The notes beneath the pieces are model-generated. The model ran no database searches. It worked only from the letters and a program-made list of their open reading frames with translations, and was not told the DNA's origin. A program made the position numbers and the translations under genes. Below, piece by piece: positions 1 to 12,600 of a DNA stretch of 64,000 nucleotides; position 1 is the first letter of the stretch, and each line of letters begins with the position of its first letter. Origin of the DNA: Sthenelais limicola (taxonomy: Eukaryota; Annelida; Polychaeta; Phyllodocida; Sigalionidae); NCBI GenBank assembly GCA_942159475.1, contig OW804094.1, positions 134,960,755 to 135,024,754 on the forward strand. The letters run 5' to 3'.

Positions 1-488
1 TTATGATTGAACAGAAGTATTGATAAGTATGTGTTTATAGATGAGTGATTTCCAGACATAATTGTAACTATTTCAAGGTAACAAGCAAGGCATGAACTGG
101 AAGAACGCTAATTTAAGAAGTTCACAACCTTTTTACCAACTTCACGCCGATTATGGCAAAATAAAGAATTATCTTATATTATCTTATCTTATAAAATTGT
201 CATACCATTTATTACGTATCATTACCTCACTTATGATGACGTTACATTGCATAACATTGACTGTATAATTATGAATCTGTATAATTATGAATATGATTGT
301 GAATGTGTTTATGAATATCGTGTGTCAGTAACATAATTAATATGTTTATACATAATACTATAGGTTCATTAGGTCAAACAATCGGCAAATATTGCAATAG
401 CTTTATCCAGCAAAACCCGATAATATCACACCATTGCTCTAGCTGTTCCTGGTTAATCAATAGAGATGTGATACATTGTTCGTTGTAG

Positions 489-3400
489 GGAAAGGTTTGC
501 GATAGTTGAAAACCCAAGATATCTGAATGAAAAAGCAGCAACAACACATAATTACCGTTTCTCTGGTGATGCCAGTCTCCTCATTGGGGGACCCACATTG
601 GTAAGTATATTGCAGGACATCTAGCACTCAACCAATCGCTTCTTTCATGCAGATTTTGGACATTTTTATTTCAAGTTAGGTTTTTTTATACACACACAGT
701 CCGCTAAGGTTATACACAAATAACTTTCTGATATTCTTTTCATTTAGAACAAGGAGGAGTTGGTGAAGGGAGAAGAGCTTGTTGTGTCTTGGCCTCGCAA
801 TTTTATTGTTTTAGAATGTTTAGTTTCCTTTCAACTATTTACTATTATAAGATTTTAACAAAATTGTTGTATCCTTTATGCTGGGTTGACGCGATGTTTT
901 CAATTCACCCAGCTATAGTAGAATGCTGTAGCGCGTATAAAGTACCAATTCTAAAATTATATTTTTCATGAATTGTATTATCATTAATTTTTTACATTTT
1001 ACATTACATAAATGTACTATTCTTAGTATGGGAAGGCTTTCCCCCCCCCCCCATAAAACCTTACACAATTTGCAGAAGCTTTGAAAAATCTAAAAAAACA
1101 TGCTTCCCAGTGGAAGAACTACTAGTGACAAAACAATTGTCTGAGCTGAAATAGATATAGCTTGGTTAAAACTAATAAAAGCAACACAAATAAAACAAGA
1201 AATAATGACATCACATGCGTGTTATCTATAAGTGTGCCGAGGCCAAGCTACAAGCATTGCTTGTATGTGATGTGTTTCAGGAAAATGAGTCACAAGTCGA
1301 AAAATGATACTTTCCAAAGTCATTTATTCACAAGATCTCTTTGTTCGAATGTTCAGATGTTTGGAGGATTTAGCGCCTTAAGTTATATAAATGCATATAC
1401 CAAATCTGATGACAGTCTATTAAATATATCCTTGCGTTTCAAATATCATCCTATGGAGTACATTCAATTACTCTACTGGTAATTGCACCACCCCCCTCCC
1501 GAAATATTGCAAACCTTTTTTCAAACACATTTATACCAGACATAAAATGTAGAAATACTTCTTAGAAGTCCTTAATGTTTACTATCATTGGAATCGGCTT
1601 GATCTCATCTTTTCAAATATGATGATCTCAAAATACATTTTTTGCGACTTGTGACTCATTTGCCCAGAAGCACATCACGTATGGCATGATATTACTCCCT
1701 CTAATCTACCTCCTTGGTTGGAAGCAAAACTTAGGGAACATGTATATATTCATCTCACGTTTCATCACCTTAATTTACGCTTTGCACCCCGAAGTATAAC
1801 ATGCGACCACTGGGAACTAACATGAAACCTCACTTACCCTTTTTTTGTTGCTCTTTTGTTGCTCAGAATCAGTCAGCACTTGCAAACAACAACATAAATG
1901 ACAAAAACGACCTTAACTCAGACAGGAAGAAAAGACGAGCTCCACCACCTCCTAATCCTTTCACTGGAGAGCATGACACATTTCCTCTTAGACAGGATTC
2001 CAACGATTATTACCAAAAGGTAAAAACAGAATGCTTGCTAGTGTAGTGCTAGATTTAGGATCAATTATTTTCCTCTCCAAATGTCGTTGATATGCTATTA
2101 ATTAATCGATTATTATTATGGCAACTTAACAGGTACACTCTTGTATTTATAGGAAATATATTAATTTCGAAGAAAATAATAAATCTAAGCTTCTATCGCG
2201 TTATATACTTTTACTTAGAGTAAAATAAAGCCTGGGTGATAGACTCATATTTATGCTTCAGTATTTCAAGGCTTTACTATTTATTTCCTCAAATATGTTG
2301 GATTTAATTTAGAAATGTTAAATTTGCCTGTTGGTTGGTTCTAGCGAAGTGAAGACTTCCAGAAGCGATATTTATAAGCGATTTTAGCTTAATGTTTTAG
2401 TTTAATATGGTTGTCTTCTTCTAGTTAATATAATGAATATTGAGGCAAATTTAACTCATTATGCTGTGGTGGTTGTCCGTTTCCCAGCTCTCAAATAACA
2501 AGAAGAAAAAAGCCCCGCACCCACCAAATCCATTTAGCGGAGAGGTTGACGGTCTCTCAAACCCCAATGCAATTCAGTATTTTGAGCAGGTATGTTCAAC
2601 GCAGCACTTCATTTGTTTCATTTCCAAGCAACAGTAACATCAGGAAAAGTTATAGCTTCTAGCAATATCACCTATGTACACCTCCCTTTGGCATGTTATT
2701 CTTGGTATTATTGATTCTAAATCATCATCCACGACTGGAAATGAAGCAGAAGAATCTGATTTTGGAGTGATTTTGAAGCCTTTCTGATGAAAATGATCAA
2801 ATATTATTCAAACAAACAGAGTAATATCTGGTTTACAGGAGTTTCAAAGGCGTGCTTTGGCGATATTTTTTTGCGGATGAACATCAAATTCATGATTTTA
2901 CAGAACGGCATTGCAATTAGCCTACGCATGCTTATTCAAGTACATTTTGAGAACTGTGAATCGTATATATATGGGAAAGCTTATTAATTGTAATAACATG
3001 TATCATAAGTATTTTATAAGTATATCATTAAAGGCATGAATTAGATATAATTAGGAACAAAATTGCTTGAGGCTGCATGCATAGTCCTGCCATTATAAAC
3101 ACTTTCAAATGCCCCTTCTTTTCTTATCGTTATTTAAAACCACAAAATTACATTTTAAGCATATTTCAAAATGTATGATTTCGATATCAAACATGCTCTG
3201 AGTTCATATCATTTAAAACGTTTGTGAGCTTGCTATTTAAAAAATAATTGGCAAAGAGAAAAAACCCAAATTTTAAACACAAAAGATACCGGCACAAATC
3301 AAACTCAGATTTTGGAAATTTGGCATGTTGCCAGCTTTTAAAGAAGAAGAAGAGAAGGGCACCGCCCCCACCCAATCCATTTACCGGCGAGGTGGATGAT

Positions 3401-5699
3401 CCTATTTATAAACCTATCTCTGAGCCAAAGGTAGGTGGGGTCTTTAGAGTCTCCCAGACCCAGAGTGAACTTACATTTTAATGACAACTCTTTCTTCCGA
3501 ATATGGATAACAAAACGCCTGTATACCTCAACAACCACATCTATGGGGGCGTCTGGTTCTGTAGTGCATTATATAGTGTGTATAATTTATTATAAGATAA
3601 CAATGGTCTTGCATGTGATAAAATGTAGAAAAACATTCCTTTCCTTGCAAGTTGTATTAAATCCTATCTGTAAATAAAAGTCCATTTCCAATTGAACAAA
3701 TAATAGAATGTGTCACCACAGTATATATACATGTGCATGTAATCATATGATTATAATCAATTTCTTGCAACCTGTATTAATCCTACTCTATTAATTAAAC
3801 AATATCACAGAAATGGCATATATTGGAAGTGAATTTAATGTAGAATATGTCTGCACACAAATGTACCATTTAATTAATTTCGTCTCATACATGTATATCA
3901 GTTCCTTAAATTGTCACTTTTGTGTTAACTCGATTCAGAGATGAAATTCAGAGAATATGTTCAGCACATTACACATAGAATTCGATATTCAAGTATTGTT
4001 ATTCTTCCATACGTTTGACATTGCCGTCAATAGATCATGAAAAAAAGACTACAAGTAAATCTAATGCAATATAAGTTTATATTCGTATAAAGTTATACAG
4101 TGGAACCTCACATAAAGACCACCTCATTATAGAGACCACCCCTCAATTAAGACCAGTTTCTCCCAGTCCCGAATTATTCCCTCTTATTAGATTTAAAAAG
4201 ACCACCTCGTTATGAGACCAAAAAGCATTCAGTCACAAGGGTGGTCTTAATAGAGAGGTTCCACTGTATATATTCATATAGGCGGACAGGAATGGACGTG
4301 ATGTTCAACACCATTGTCTTGGTCCTCTAGGGTCTATGACGCCCCCAATACTAATTGTCAAGATCCCTTTTATGTGAATAATGCAGCGCTAAGCGTTCAT
4401 AAAATACCGGCCAGTGGCTTTATCTAAGTCCTAGCAAGCTCAAGATCCATAATAATCCAACCTCTATATCTTTACATACAATACATAGATAAATGAAATA
4501 AAACTGGATATTCATTAAATGGATTGCTTAAAAGAAGTATTGTGTGTTGTGTGGCGATGGTGTGATGGTATGGGCAATTAATAACACGTGATATCGGCTT
4601 CCTAGAAATATCAAAACAATCTGATATTAGGCTGGAAGGCTTGTACAAACATGTTCTTGATAATTTATTTCATTTCTTTCTGTTTATTCTTGTGAATAAT
4701 GTACAATTTAATGTCTTATCTTTCATTGCAATGTGCACAATGTCTATGAGTCATTTGCACTGTAGATAATCCTCTTGCAACACAAATATTACGATTTAAG
4801 TCTTGTTGAGTATTTTATTAAATGTAAGAGTAACACACGTGAATTAAGCAAGTTTTCCATTCATGGCCAGTTTTGAGAGAAATTTCTATTAATGCTTTGG
4901 ATACTTACCTAGATAGGATAAAACCGTAATTACCCCTTCTCGTTCTTTGTTGCATGATTAAGCTCAAACCCCAATATAACACCCATACCCTCTAAACTTT
5001 GTATTGATTTCAACTATTTGTACTGAAATGAAATTATTGGGTACCTTGCTCTGATTGAAGGAATGTGAAGTAAAATGTCATTTTCAGTTCGGCATGAAAA
5101 AAACCGATAATGAAGTTTCAAATGATATCTAAATTTTCTGTTTTCACCCAAACCACATTACTACCCCAGTTATTCATAATTCATGAGGTTCTACTTCAAT
5201 TTTAAACTTCTTTAATTTGTAGGACTCACCAAGCGGTAGTGAAATAGAGCTTAGCACCTTTACTGCAGGCTTCAAAAAGGACCGTCCCACTAACGTCACT
5301 AACGACAACGACAAACCGGAAGCGGACCGCCTCACGCCCCAAGCGTCGCATTCAGGGCCAGAGGCAGAGGAGGGCGAGGAGTTGAGGGACCCTGACCCCG
5401 AGTCTCAAGCTCTTCTCTCTGACATCGAGAGAGAAACTGGCTACAAGTTGACAGTAGACCCCACACACCCTCCTCCCAAACCCGCCCGGCAGAGCGTAGC
5501 TGATAAATATGAGTTCAGTGACGATGAAGAGGCCAGAGAATCGAGGGACTATTACCGACAGGAATCTTTTGACAATTTCTCAAGTGACGACGACCTTGAC
5601 GAATCCAAGGAGCTTGTTTATGACGTCAGTGATATCCAGGATGAATTACAGAAATCCGCAGGAGAATATGACAAATCAAAAAATCCTTTTGAGTCGTGA
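489..5699 (+). CDS. 3' part of NPF-motif endocytic-tail-like protein gene
   Basis: Partial gene; its 5' exons lie left of the window. Exons read by eye: 489-600 (phase 1 in, 0 out), 1867-2019, 2488-2589, 3335-3430 and 5223-5699 (stop). All have AG/GT borders and all internal joins are phase 0. The first exon encodes 37 aa with VENPRY, an NPxY-type sorting motif. Each of the next three encodes a basic run then a Pro-rich NPF core: KKRRAPPPPNPFTGE, KKKKAPHPPNPFSGE and KKKKRRAPPPPNPFTGE. The last exon gives 158 acidic aa (SDDEEA, SSDDDLDES, PPPKPAR) ending KNPFES. NPF binds EH domains and NPxY binds PTB/clathrin adaptors, so I infer a cytoplasmic endocytic tail or adaptor, perhaps of a membrane protein. 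I do not recognise the family; EHBP1 or MICAL-like proteins share NPF motifs but nothing else is visible. A 15-nt exon at 748-762 (NKEEL) is possible but unproven. Confidence 0.7.
1266..1680. mobile_element. MITE family A, copy 1 (TGTGATGTG ends)
   Basis: The left end, TGTGATGTGTTTCAGGAAAA followed by TGAGTCACAAGTCG, is mirrored at the right end by GCGACTTGTGACTCATTTG and CACATCAC. No transposase ORF lies between. The element sits in an intron of the NPF-tail gene. The same ends recur at six other places in the window. Confidence 0.7.
1867..2019 (+). CDS. NPF module exon 1 of the NPF-tail gene
   Basis: A 51-codon exon between an acceptor ending TTGTTGCTCAG and a GTAAAA donor, phase 0 at both ends. 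It carries RKKRRAPPPPNPFTGE preceded by an Asn-rich linker. It is the longest of the three NPF modules, and its linker is unlike those of the others. Confidence 0.75.
2488..2589 (+). CDS. NPF module exon 2 of the NPF-tail gene
   Basis: A 34-codon exon between an acceptor ending CCGTTTCCCAG and a GTATGT donor, phase 0/0. The core is KKKKAPHPPNPFSGEVDG, one His and one Ser away from the cores of modules 1 and 3. It is too short to appear as a long ORF and was found from the shared motif. Confidence 0.75.
3335..3430 (+). CDS. NPF module exon 3 of the NPF-tail gene
   Basis: A 32-codon exon between GTTGCCAG and GTAGGT, phase 0/0. The core is KKKKRRAPPPPNPFTGEVDD. It shares the GEVD continuation with module 2 and the APPPPNPFTGE core with module 1, as expected for exon duplication. 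Confidence 0.75.
4096..4268. mobile_element. pogo/Tigger-like MITE flanked by TA
   Basis: TA-CAGTGGAACCTC at the left is mirrored by GAGGTTCCACTG-TA at the right. Inner arms also match (AAAGACCACCTC against GGTGGTCTTAAT). The CAGTGGAACC terminus and TA target site are typical of pogo/Tigger-group mariner elements. About 170 bp, non-coding, in the last intron of the NPF-tail gene. Confidence 0.75.
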
Positions 5700-5844
5700 G
5701 AACGACGACATTTTTAGATGTATTCCTTCTTGTATTAATCTTAAGATTTTAATATGCCCGATGATGATTGCTAATAGTTTATAATTACACATGATCATAT
5801 GTCATTTTGAGTTCTAATTTAAGAAAGAGTGACCAGAATCACCA

Positions 5845-5850
5845 AATAAA
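5845..5850 (+). terminator. Poly(A) signal of the NPF-tail gene
   Basis: AATAAA lies about 145 bases after the TGA at 5697-5699, in AT-rich 3' UTR sequence. This spacing is ordinary for an animal 3' end. Confidence 0.6.
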
Positions 5851-6289
5851 GGCTTAACGTGTGGGTGTATAGTATTGTACAAACAGGGAAGAAGTAGCCA
5901 AGAAGATAAAAGTTTGAATAATGCTTATTTATTTTTTCATGTGCCTAACCGTATGTGTTCTCAAAATGCCCCCATACAAAAGCGTGCTTGTCGAATATCT
6001 TATCACAACTCGCCATGTTAACCCTGGAGAGAAAAGTCGACCTGTTTTTAATGAGACTTTCGAAGTGGATCCAATTTTGTACCACTAGATCCATATCAGA
6101 ATGGATAGTTATTTTAAAAAGAAACCACCAAATTTCAGTATTTTTGAAGCTCGTGGTGCTATACTAAGATATTGTATGTAAGAGCTCTATGTGAATGATG
6201 CAATGGTAATAGTATCTGCAATAAATCCGAGTTGTCCAATGTTAGAACTAGTTTGGGACGATTATGGGGTGATAGACGGCCAAATCATT

Positions 6290-6622
6290 TGTGATGTGTT
6301 ACAGGAAAATGAGTAACAAGTGAAATCGCAAAAATGGGGTTTGAAATATCATATTTGAAAAGATGAGATAAGAAAAGATAAGTCTTCTATATTTCATGTT
6401 TGATATTTTTACTTTTGAAAAACATTTTTGCAATATATCTGGATGGACAAATTACTAGTAAAGTAGCTAAATATACTCTAGGATGAGCTATGAAATGCAT
6501 GGATATATTTAATACATTCACTCCAAACATGAAAACATTCTGACCAAGGGGTCTTGTGGAATTTTTTTGTGAAAAATATAATTCTTTGCGACTTGTGACT
6601 CATTTTTCTATAGCACATCACA
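6290..6622. mobile_element. MITE family A, copy 2
   Basis: Starts TGTGATGTGTTACAGGAAAA and ends GCGACTTGTGACTCATTTT..CACATCACA. The interior shares with other copies the segment AGTAAAGTAGCTAAATATAC and a CATGGATATATTTAATAC stretch. Non-autonomous. Confidence 0.7.
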
Positions 6623-6871
6623 TTTGTTATACCCCAGTAGTAGTCCTCCTAAGATATCCTAATTGCAAGAGTGTCCAGAGCAAAAAGGTAACAGGCCACC
6701 TGGTGGTGCACCAAAGCATGACGAGAACATTTTGGGCAAGAAATGTTGTTCACGACGTCAAATAATATTCATTTCACGTCATAGCGTGTGCAAGTCCCAC
6801 ATTAGTTCTAAATATTTTGAGCTTTCTGTAAGCCTTGTGGTTCACTCTGTGGGGAACTTCCCCACATACCA

Positions 6872-7061
6872 TACTGTAAACGTATTTATTTTCGCGCAGA
6901 TACATTTTCGCGCACTAAGTACTTTGACACATATCGCGGGGATTTGAATTCGCGCAGCAAGGAAGTCTCACAATTTCTACCTTTCGCGCAGGATTTATTT
7001 TCACGCACAAAGGTGGGTGCGCTAAAATAAATACTGCGCGAACATTAATACGTTTATAGTA
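6872..7061. mobile_element. MITE family B, copy 1 (CGCGCA-rich, TA ends)
   Basis: Left arm TACTGTAAACGTATTTATTT then TCGCGCAG; the right arm reads back as TACTATAAACGTATTAATGT then TCGCGCAG. The interior repeats TTCGCGCAG/CTGCGCGAA several times. A second copy lies at 60149-60351. The terminal TA may be the duplicated target. Confidence 0.7.
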
Positions 7062-9495
7062 GGCTATATATGTATATACAGCCTCTAAGCCCTTTCTAGG
7101 GGCTGCCGAATGAGAAACTAAACTGACCAGGGTTTATATCAAAAGGTATGTTAGGTTCAAGCAAGTCTATCACTCAGTTGATTCACTCAGTGCTACAAGG
7201 TCCGACTGTCACACATTGAAAAGTATTACATTGAGTGGGCACTGTCTGGTGACATAGGTTCATATTCAATAGTTTGTACCTATCTTATTCAATTTAGGGT
7301 ACATCTGTGACAATGTAACCCATTTTTGTCGATATATGGTTTTGCACAATGATATGCAAGATATATAATTATAAAAACACCATGTGTAGTAGTTTTGAAG
7401 ACAACGGTCAAAGGAGAAAAAGTAGACCAAGTATTGCTCTTGTAAACCTGGATGTTATCGTAATTTTCATTATTTGTGGTTACATTCACTAATTTAATAG
7501 GATATTAATGGTCATTAAATCCGACCAGTCGTTAAATATTATATGTGTCACTAGCCCATGTTTTTTAGTGGTATTGTTCTTCACAAATTGCCACTAAACC
7601 TTTGATATTAACACAAATTCATATTGAATTAAACATTTGTATCCCCATAGAGGGCTGGTCTGTTTAAAATAGGCTAATTCTTTTAAAGACCTGTACTTCG
7701 TACTTATTCAGAGCGTTGTGTGAAAGTTCCTTGATTGTGCTTGGCATTGTACATAAAATATCGTGTATAATCTGTATTACTTTCTCTATGTAAATATGTA
7801 TGTTTGAGTAATAGTCTGTGTAGATGTACGTAGGGTTGAACAGTCGCCATTTTGCACCATGAAAGTATTGATAGTATGCAGAAATGCCGTGATTCCATGA
7901 TATTTAAATCTTCCAATATATATTTTTAACAAGATATTTTTTACTGCATGTAATGCTAAGCATACCGTCCCTTTTCATATCGCTTTGTTTTTGAAATCCA
8001 AAGTTTATAAAATGATTATGAAGCAACATAATCATTTTTAATATAAAGCTACCATCCTGATATACATATACACTTAGGGGGATTTTTGGATTTCTAGTTA
8101 AATTGAAGAGTGAAAACGGCAAAGTTGGAAAGAGGAGCTGTCTCATATGCCGGCATTTCTCTTTGTAATATAATGTGAAGATTTGAAGCAGTATTTCACG
8201 GTGGATGTTTTGAACAGTGGTCTATTGCAGTACTACACCAAAGAGTGATAGGAATAGCTAACATTGAAAGATGTAAGGGTGTTTACACGTTTGCTACCAT
8301 ATAACAAGGGGGTGGATTAGAGGGAGACGCAACAAGCCATACACTCAATGTTTTAGGTTGGCCTCGCTCGATTTAAACACATTGCGTTGATAGGCTATGG
8401 TCTATACAAATTTAGCCTATCTTATGTTCACTTGAATTTTAATTTACAATGTCTCTGCGGTTTTGGTCACACCAATTCAAGGCTTTTCCAGCATATGTGT
8501 ATTTTCAAGGCCGTTAAAATCACATCTTAATTTCTTAAGTTATTGTCATAACCAGGAACATTAATATATTTAAAGAAATTAAGCACTCATTATTATCTAA
8601 GTTGGAGGGGGGAAATGTGCTAGTTTTCTTAAAATTCGAGGCCGATTAAAAATATTTCAGTTTCAAACCCCTCAAACCAATTTGACCATTTTTTTTATTC
8701 ATTTTTTCAAAGTTCAGGCTTTGCAGGCCTCGCAGAGATCACGAATTTAATTATTAGGCTTTATTTAAACTCATTTTAGTGGACACTATTATGGGATTAA
8801 AAATAAACTAACATGAAGTTGGTTGAGTTCTAAATAGAATGTACACCTCTAAGAAAATAAAGAAGTGGTGAGGCCAAGCCTTAAATCTGTTTCTCCTCCC
8901 TTTATGTGTACACCTCCCTGATGCCAGTAAGATGTTTCACGAAGCGAAGTATATTAATGAGTAAACAAAATCACAAAAATATACAACATCCTCGTTTGTT
9001 TTTATTCAAATCTAATTAATAACATAGGTTCAACAGCGTTCATGGAATAAAATGTCACCGACATAAAAGTCAAAGAAATTATCCAAGATATCGATCTCCA
9101 GTAAAATTATGGTTTTGTTAATGGAAATCTTATAATTGACGATTGATTTATTTCATGAAGTGACAATATAACATCTTTCTTTACATTGTTGTAACCGAAC
9201 TTGTTGCAAACTATTCCAATAGCATTTATCTAAATAAAATTTAAATTATTATAATAATGCCCATACCTTTAAAAAATCAATGTTAGACAGGAACCTAAGA
9301 TCAGAGGGTCATCCAGAAACTTTTACCTAAAAATTGTAACCTGAATTTACTCCCATGCCCATGGATAGTATTCATAAAATTCACATATAAACTTGTCTGC
9401 AAAATTGAATAACTGAATATAATTTTATGTGACTCATAACCTATGTAACATCTCACATGGTTTCGAGAAAGATACCCACAATTGATAGATCGATA

Positions 9496-9501
9496 TTTAT
9501 T
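9496..9501 (-). terminator. Poly(A) signal candidate for the CutC-containing gene
   Basis: TTTATT on the + strand is AATAAA on the - strand, about 195 bases beyond the stop codon at 9696. Confidence 0.45.
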
Positions 9502-9695
9502 ATCGACAGGTAATCGAACCATCAAGGGGACCTTGATTGTAGGTGTTCAAGCCTACCTGAGATATATATACCTCGGAGAAATATGGAGGAATAATGTTAT
9601 ATATCGTCAATGACAACTTCCATATTGACCCTCGCATATTGATACATTAATTATTTTTTATATTTAATACAGAATTTCTGTACGTAATACCGACA

Positions 9696-12600
9696 TTACC
9701 TATTCCAGCATGTTTGGGCAATGGTTAGAAAATCTTCCACTTTGCTAGCGTTGCTAATCTTGATGGAGAACTCGGGCGGGGAGAGAGCTGCTCCCATACA
9801 GATGCCGGACCTCTGGTAGGACATGCCCGAGGAAATGGCCGACCTCGCCGACCCATGGAACTCCTTAGCTCCAGTACTGTCCAAGATCCTTGCCAGATTT
9901 CGTTCGTGAATTCCACCACCTAAATAGTGGAAAATTGATTAAAAACAATACCAAGAGGGCACACTGTAAAGTTCACCAAGCCGATTCTCATACGATTTTG
10001 CGCCGCAGAGGACACTTTTGCACTACATTCTGTGAGAATCGCATGAGAATCGGCTAAGTGGACTAGGCCCTTTATGTCGCAAGACTGGCTAAAAGGTGTA
10101 GGAGATTTACCATTTCGGATACAGGAATTAAAAGATTTTAATTATTTTTTAAAAATTGATTCTAAAATGCGAAGCCTTAAAACTGTGAAATACTTACAAA
10201 CGAGTGTATCTCTTATAATATAAATAACTACGTTATTACCAGCCAAGGGTATTATTTCATTGAAGCTACAGCATTTATAGTAGTATTTGGTACTCTGTGT
10301 AAAACATACCTGGGACAATAGTAATTCTACCGGCAGCCTACAAGAAAAAAGATAATTATTCATTTCGTTTTTAAATAGCAATAATGAAAATGATATTTTC
10401 CTCTAAATTGTTTACGTAAGATAATTAAATACAGGGAGAAAGTATCATGGAGATACTAACTGTAATATAGCTATTTTTAAAAAAATACAAATTTTGTTAT
10501 CTACATTATTTGGTATATTTTAGATTTTAGGAGCAACATTAAAGGACAGAATCATATTTGAGAGGACAGCAAAAGCCTAATCAGAAATTACAGTTAGCGA
10601 GTAAATATACTGCTATCACTTCGCATATTTTTAAAGTTGAAAGTGGAAATGAGAGAAATGAGAAATGAAAAAAATATTGACGCAATAGTCGTTCCACAAT
10701 TATTAAAGTGACTTTGTAGTTCAGGAACCGAACGAAAGTCACTATTGCTGTGAGACGGTTAAAAATTCTGAATAAATATGTTTGTGCGAAAAAAAAATAT
10801 AAAGACCTACCTGGGTAATCATGGAGGCTATAGCTGGCGCCCCCTCCAGGGCTGAAGCCTCACCACCACTAGTCAGGATGCGCGAGCAGCCTAGCTTGAT
10901 CACGTGCTCCATGGCCTGGCTGATATCCCGACACATATCTATGGCTGAATACAGCATAATACACCAGTCAGATAAGGCAGCTAAGCTAGCAGGACATATT
11001 ATCATATAAATGTAATGTGTTATAGGAAAATGTGTCATAAGTCGCTAACAATGGATCTTGAAATATTAAATGATGGTAAACATTAGGGTATCTAATAACA
11101 GAGTTAAATAGGGCTTCCACTTACACGTCAAACGTGACCACCGTCAAGAGTGGCCAGTGGCGACGGTCGAACGGTGACCACCCATGGCCATTTTTGACCG
11201 TCGCTCTTGACCGTCCTCGGTATACACATACACGTCAAAAAGTGCCAGAATGGTCACCGTCGGACGGTCCCCCAGGGACCACCAGACTTTTTATTTATTA
11301 CTGTATGGACATTTCTGGTCATATTTCTGCATATACATTAGCAAAGCATCGATCTCCAGACTCTACCAAACTCTCCTTGATATTACTAGATATATTAATT
11401 TGAAATATATATTTAGAAAATAGGCTTGGCAAACAGAGCCAGGTTCACTGCCTTGTGTTATGGGACTGGATTTTCAGCAGCTAGAGAGAGTGGGCTAGTG
11501 GGACTTCTTATATTATTTTTATTGTTCCTGATAGATCTGCATATTATGTAATATTGATATGTACCTTCACAATGATTATTATTTAAATCATTAATCAATT
11601 CGAATTCTAAATTAATTGTTTTTGTCTGGTTTTTTTTGCCAAACCAAAGGTGCTTATGATCTTGATGAGCCTCCTGTTCATTCCTGTTCACTTATGTGAA
11701 CTTTAGAGTATATTTGTACATTTATTTTTATCGTTTAAATTGATTTATATAGAATTTTTGCCATTTTTACTGAATATTTCGATTTGTGCGCGTTTTGCGG
11801 GTCCCTGATTTTGGTCAATATTTTGGAGTTAATTTGTACATTAATTTTTAATATTTCTATTATTCATTATGATTATTTATTGGTATTTAGTGGAGAAAAT
11901 CAAAATTGTTGGTTCTCAGATCTACCAGACCCCCCCCCCTCCCTATATTACCTTTTCAGAAACTCATCGTTTTAAGCGTTTTCAGACATAAGAGCGGCCG
12001 TCACAGCCAACTCCTTCTATTGGTAAATGGTTGATTCCAGAAATTTTAGTGAGATTTTTGGTGAAAATAAAAATATACTTTGATTGTGTCCATATTTATA
12101 AGTCCTGGATCAGGCTATATGACTCTCAATTTGCCACGACCTGGGTCAATTATTTTTCCAGATACAAGCCTCCAAATCATAGGAGCCTGGTCAACGATTC
12201 CATACGAATACATGTATATGTATGGAGCGTTTTTTTTTCATCATAACCCAATAATTAATAATCCTGATATAAAGATGTGGACGTTTAATACTTTTTAATG
12301 CAAATATATCTTCAAAACATAAGCACCTTTATATAAAATCGCATAAGCGTTTCCAACGAATACACCATTCCATACGAATACACCATTCCATACGAATACA
12401 TCAGCTCAATGATGTATTTGTATGGAATGGTGTAGTCGTTGATACATCCTTTCTGAATAAAAAGACCTAAATATAAATGGAATAAATAGCAAATCCTTTC
12501 GTTAGGAGACAATAGTTGGCAATAGGAATACAAAAGGTGTATTTTCCAGCCAGTTTTTGAACATATATATTCGTCGGAAACGTGTATTCGTATGGATTCT

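Larger units (their letters stand above)
5851..9495. other. Intergenic DNA between two convergent genes
   Basis: Between the 3' end of the NPF-tail gene (+) and the 3' end of the CutC gene (-). It holds two MITEs (6290-6622 and 6872-7061) and otherwise AT-rich unique-looking sequence. ORFs here are short and lack splice context. I see no gene. Confidence 0.6.

Noticed and set aside
489..5699. Assignment of the NPF-tail gene to EHBP1 or MICAL-like
   Set aside because: Only NPF and Pro-rich motifs are shared; no CH, C2, LIM or bMERB domain lies in the window.
9725..9919. 64-codon - strand ORF starting near an acceptor
   Set aside because: Wrong frame of the last CutC exon; the true frame gives GGIHERN and EFHGSAR.
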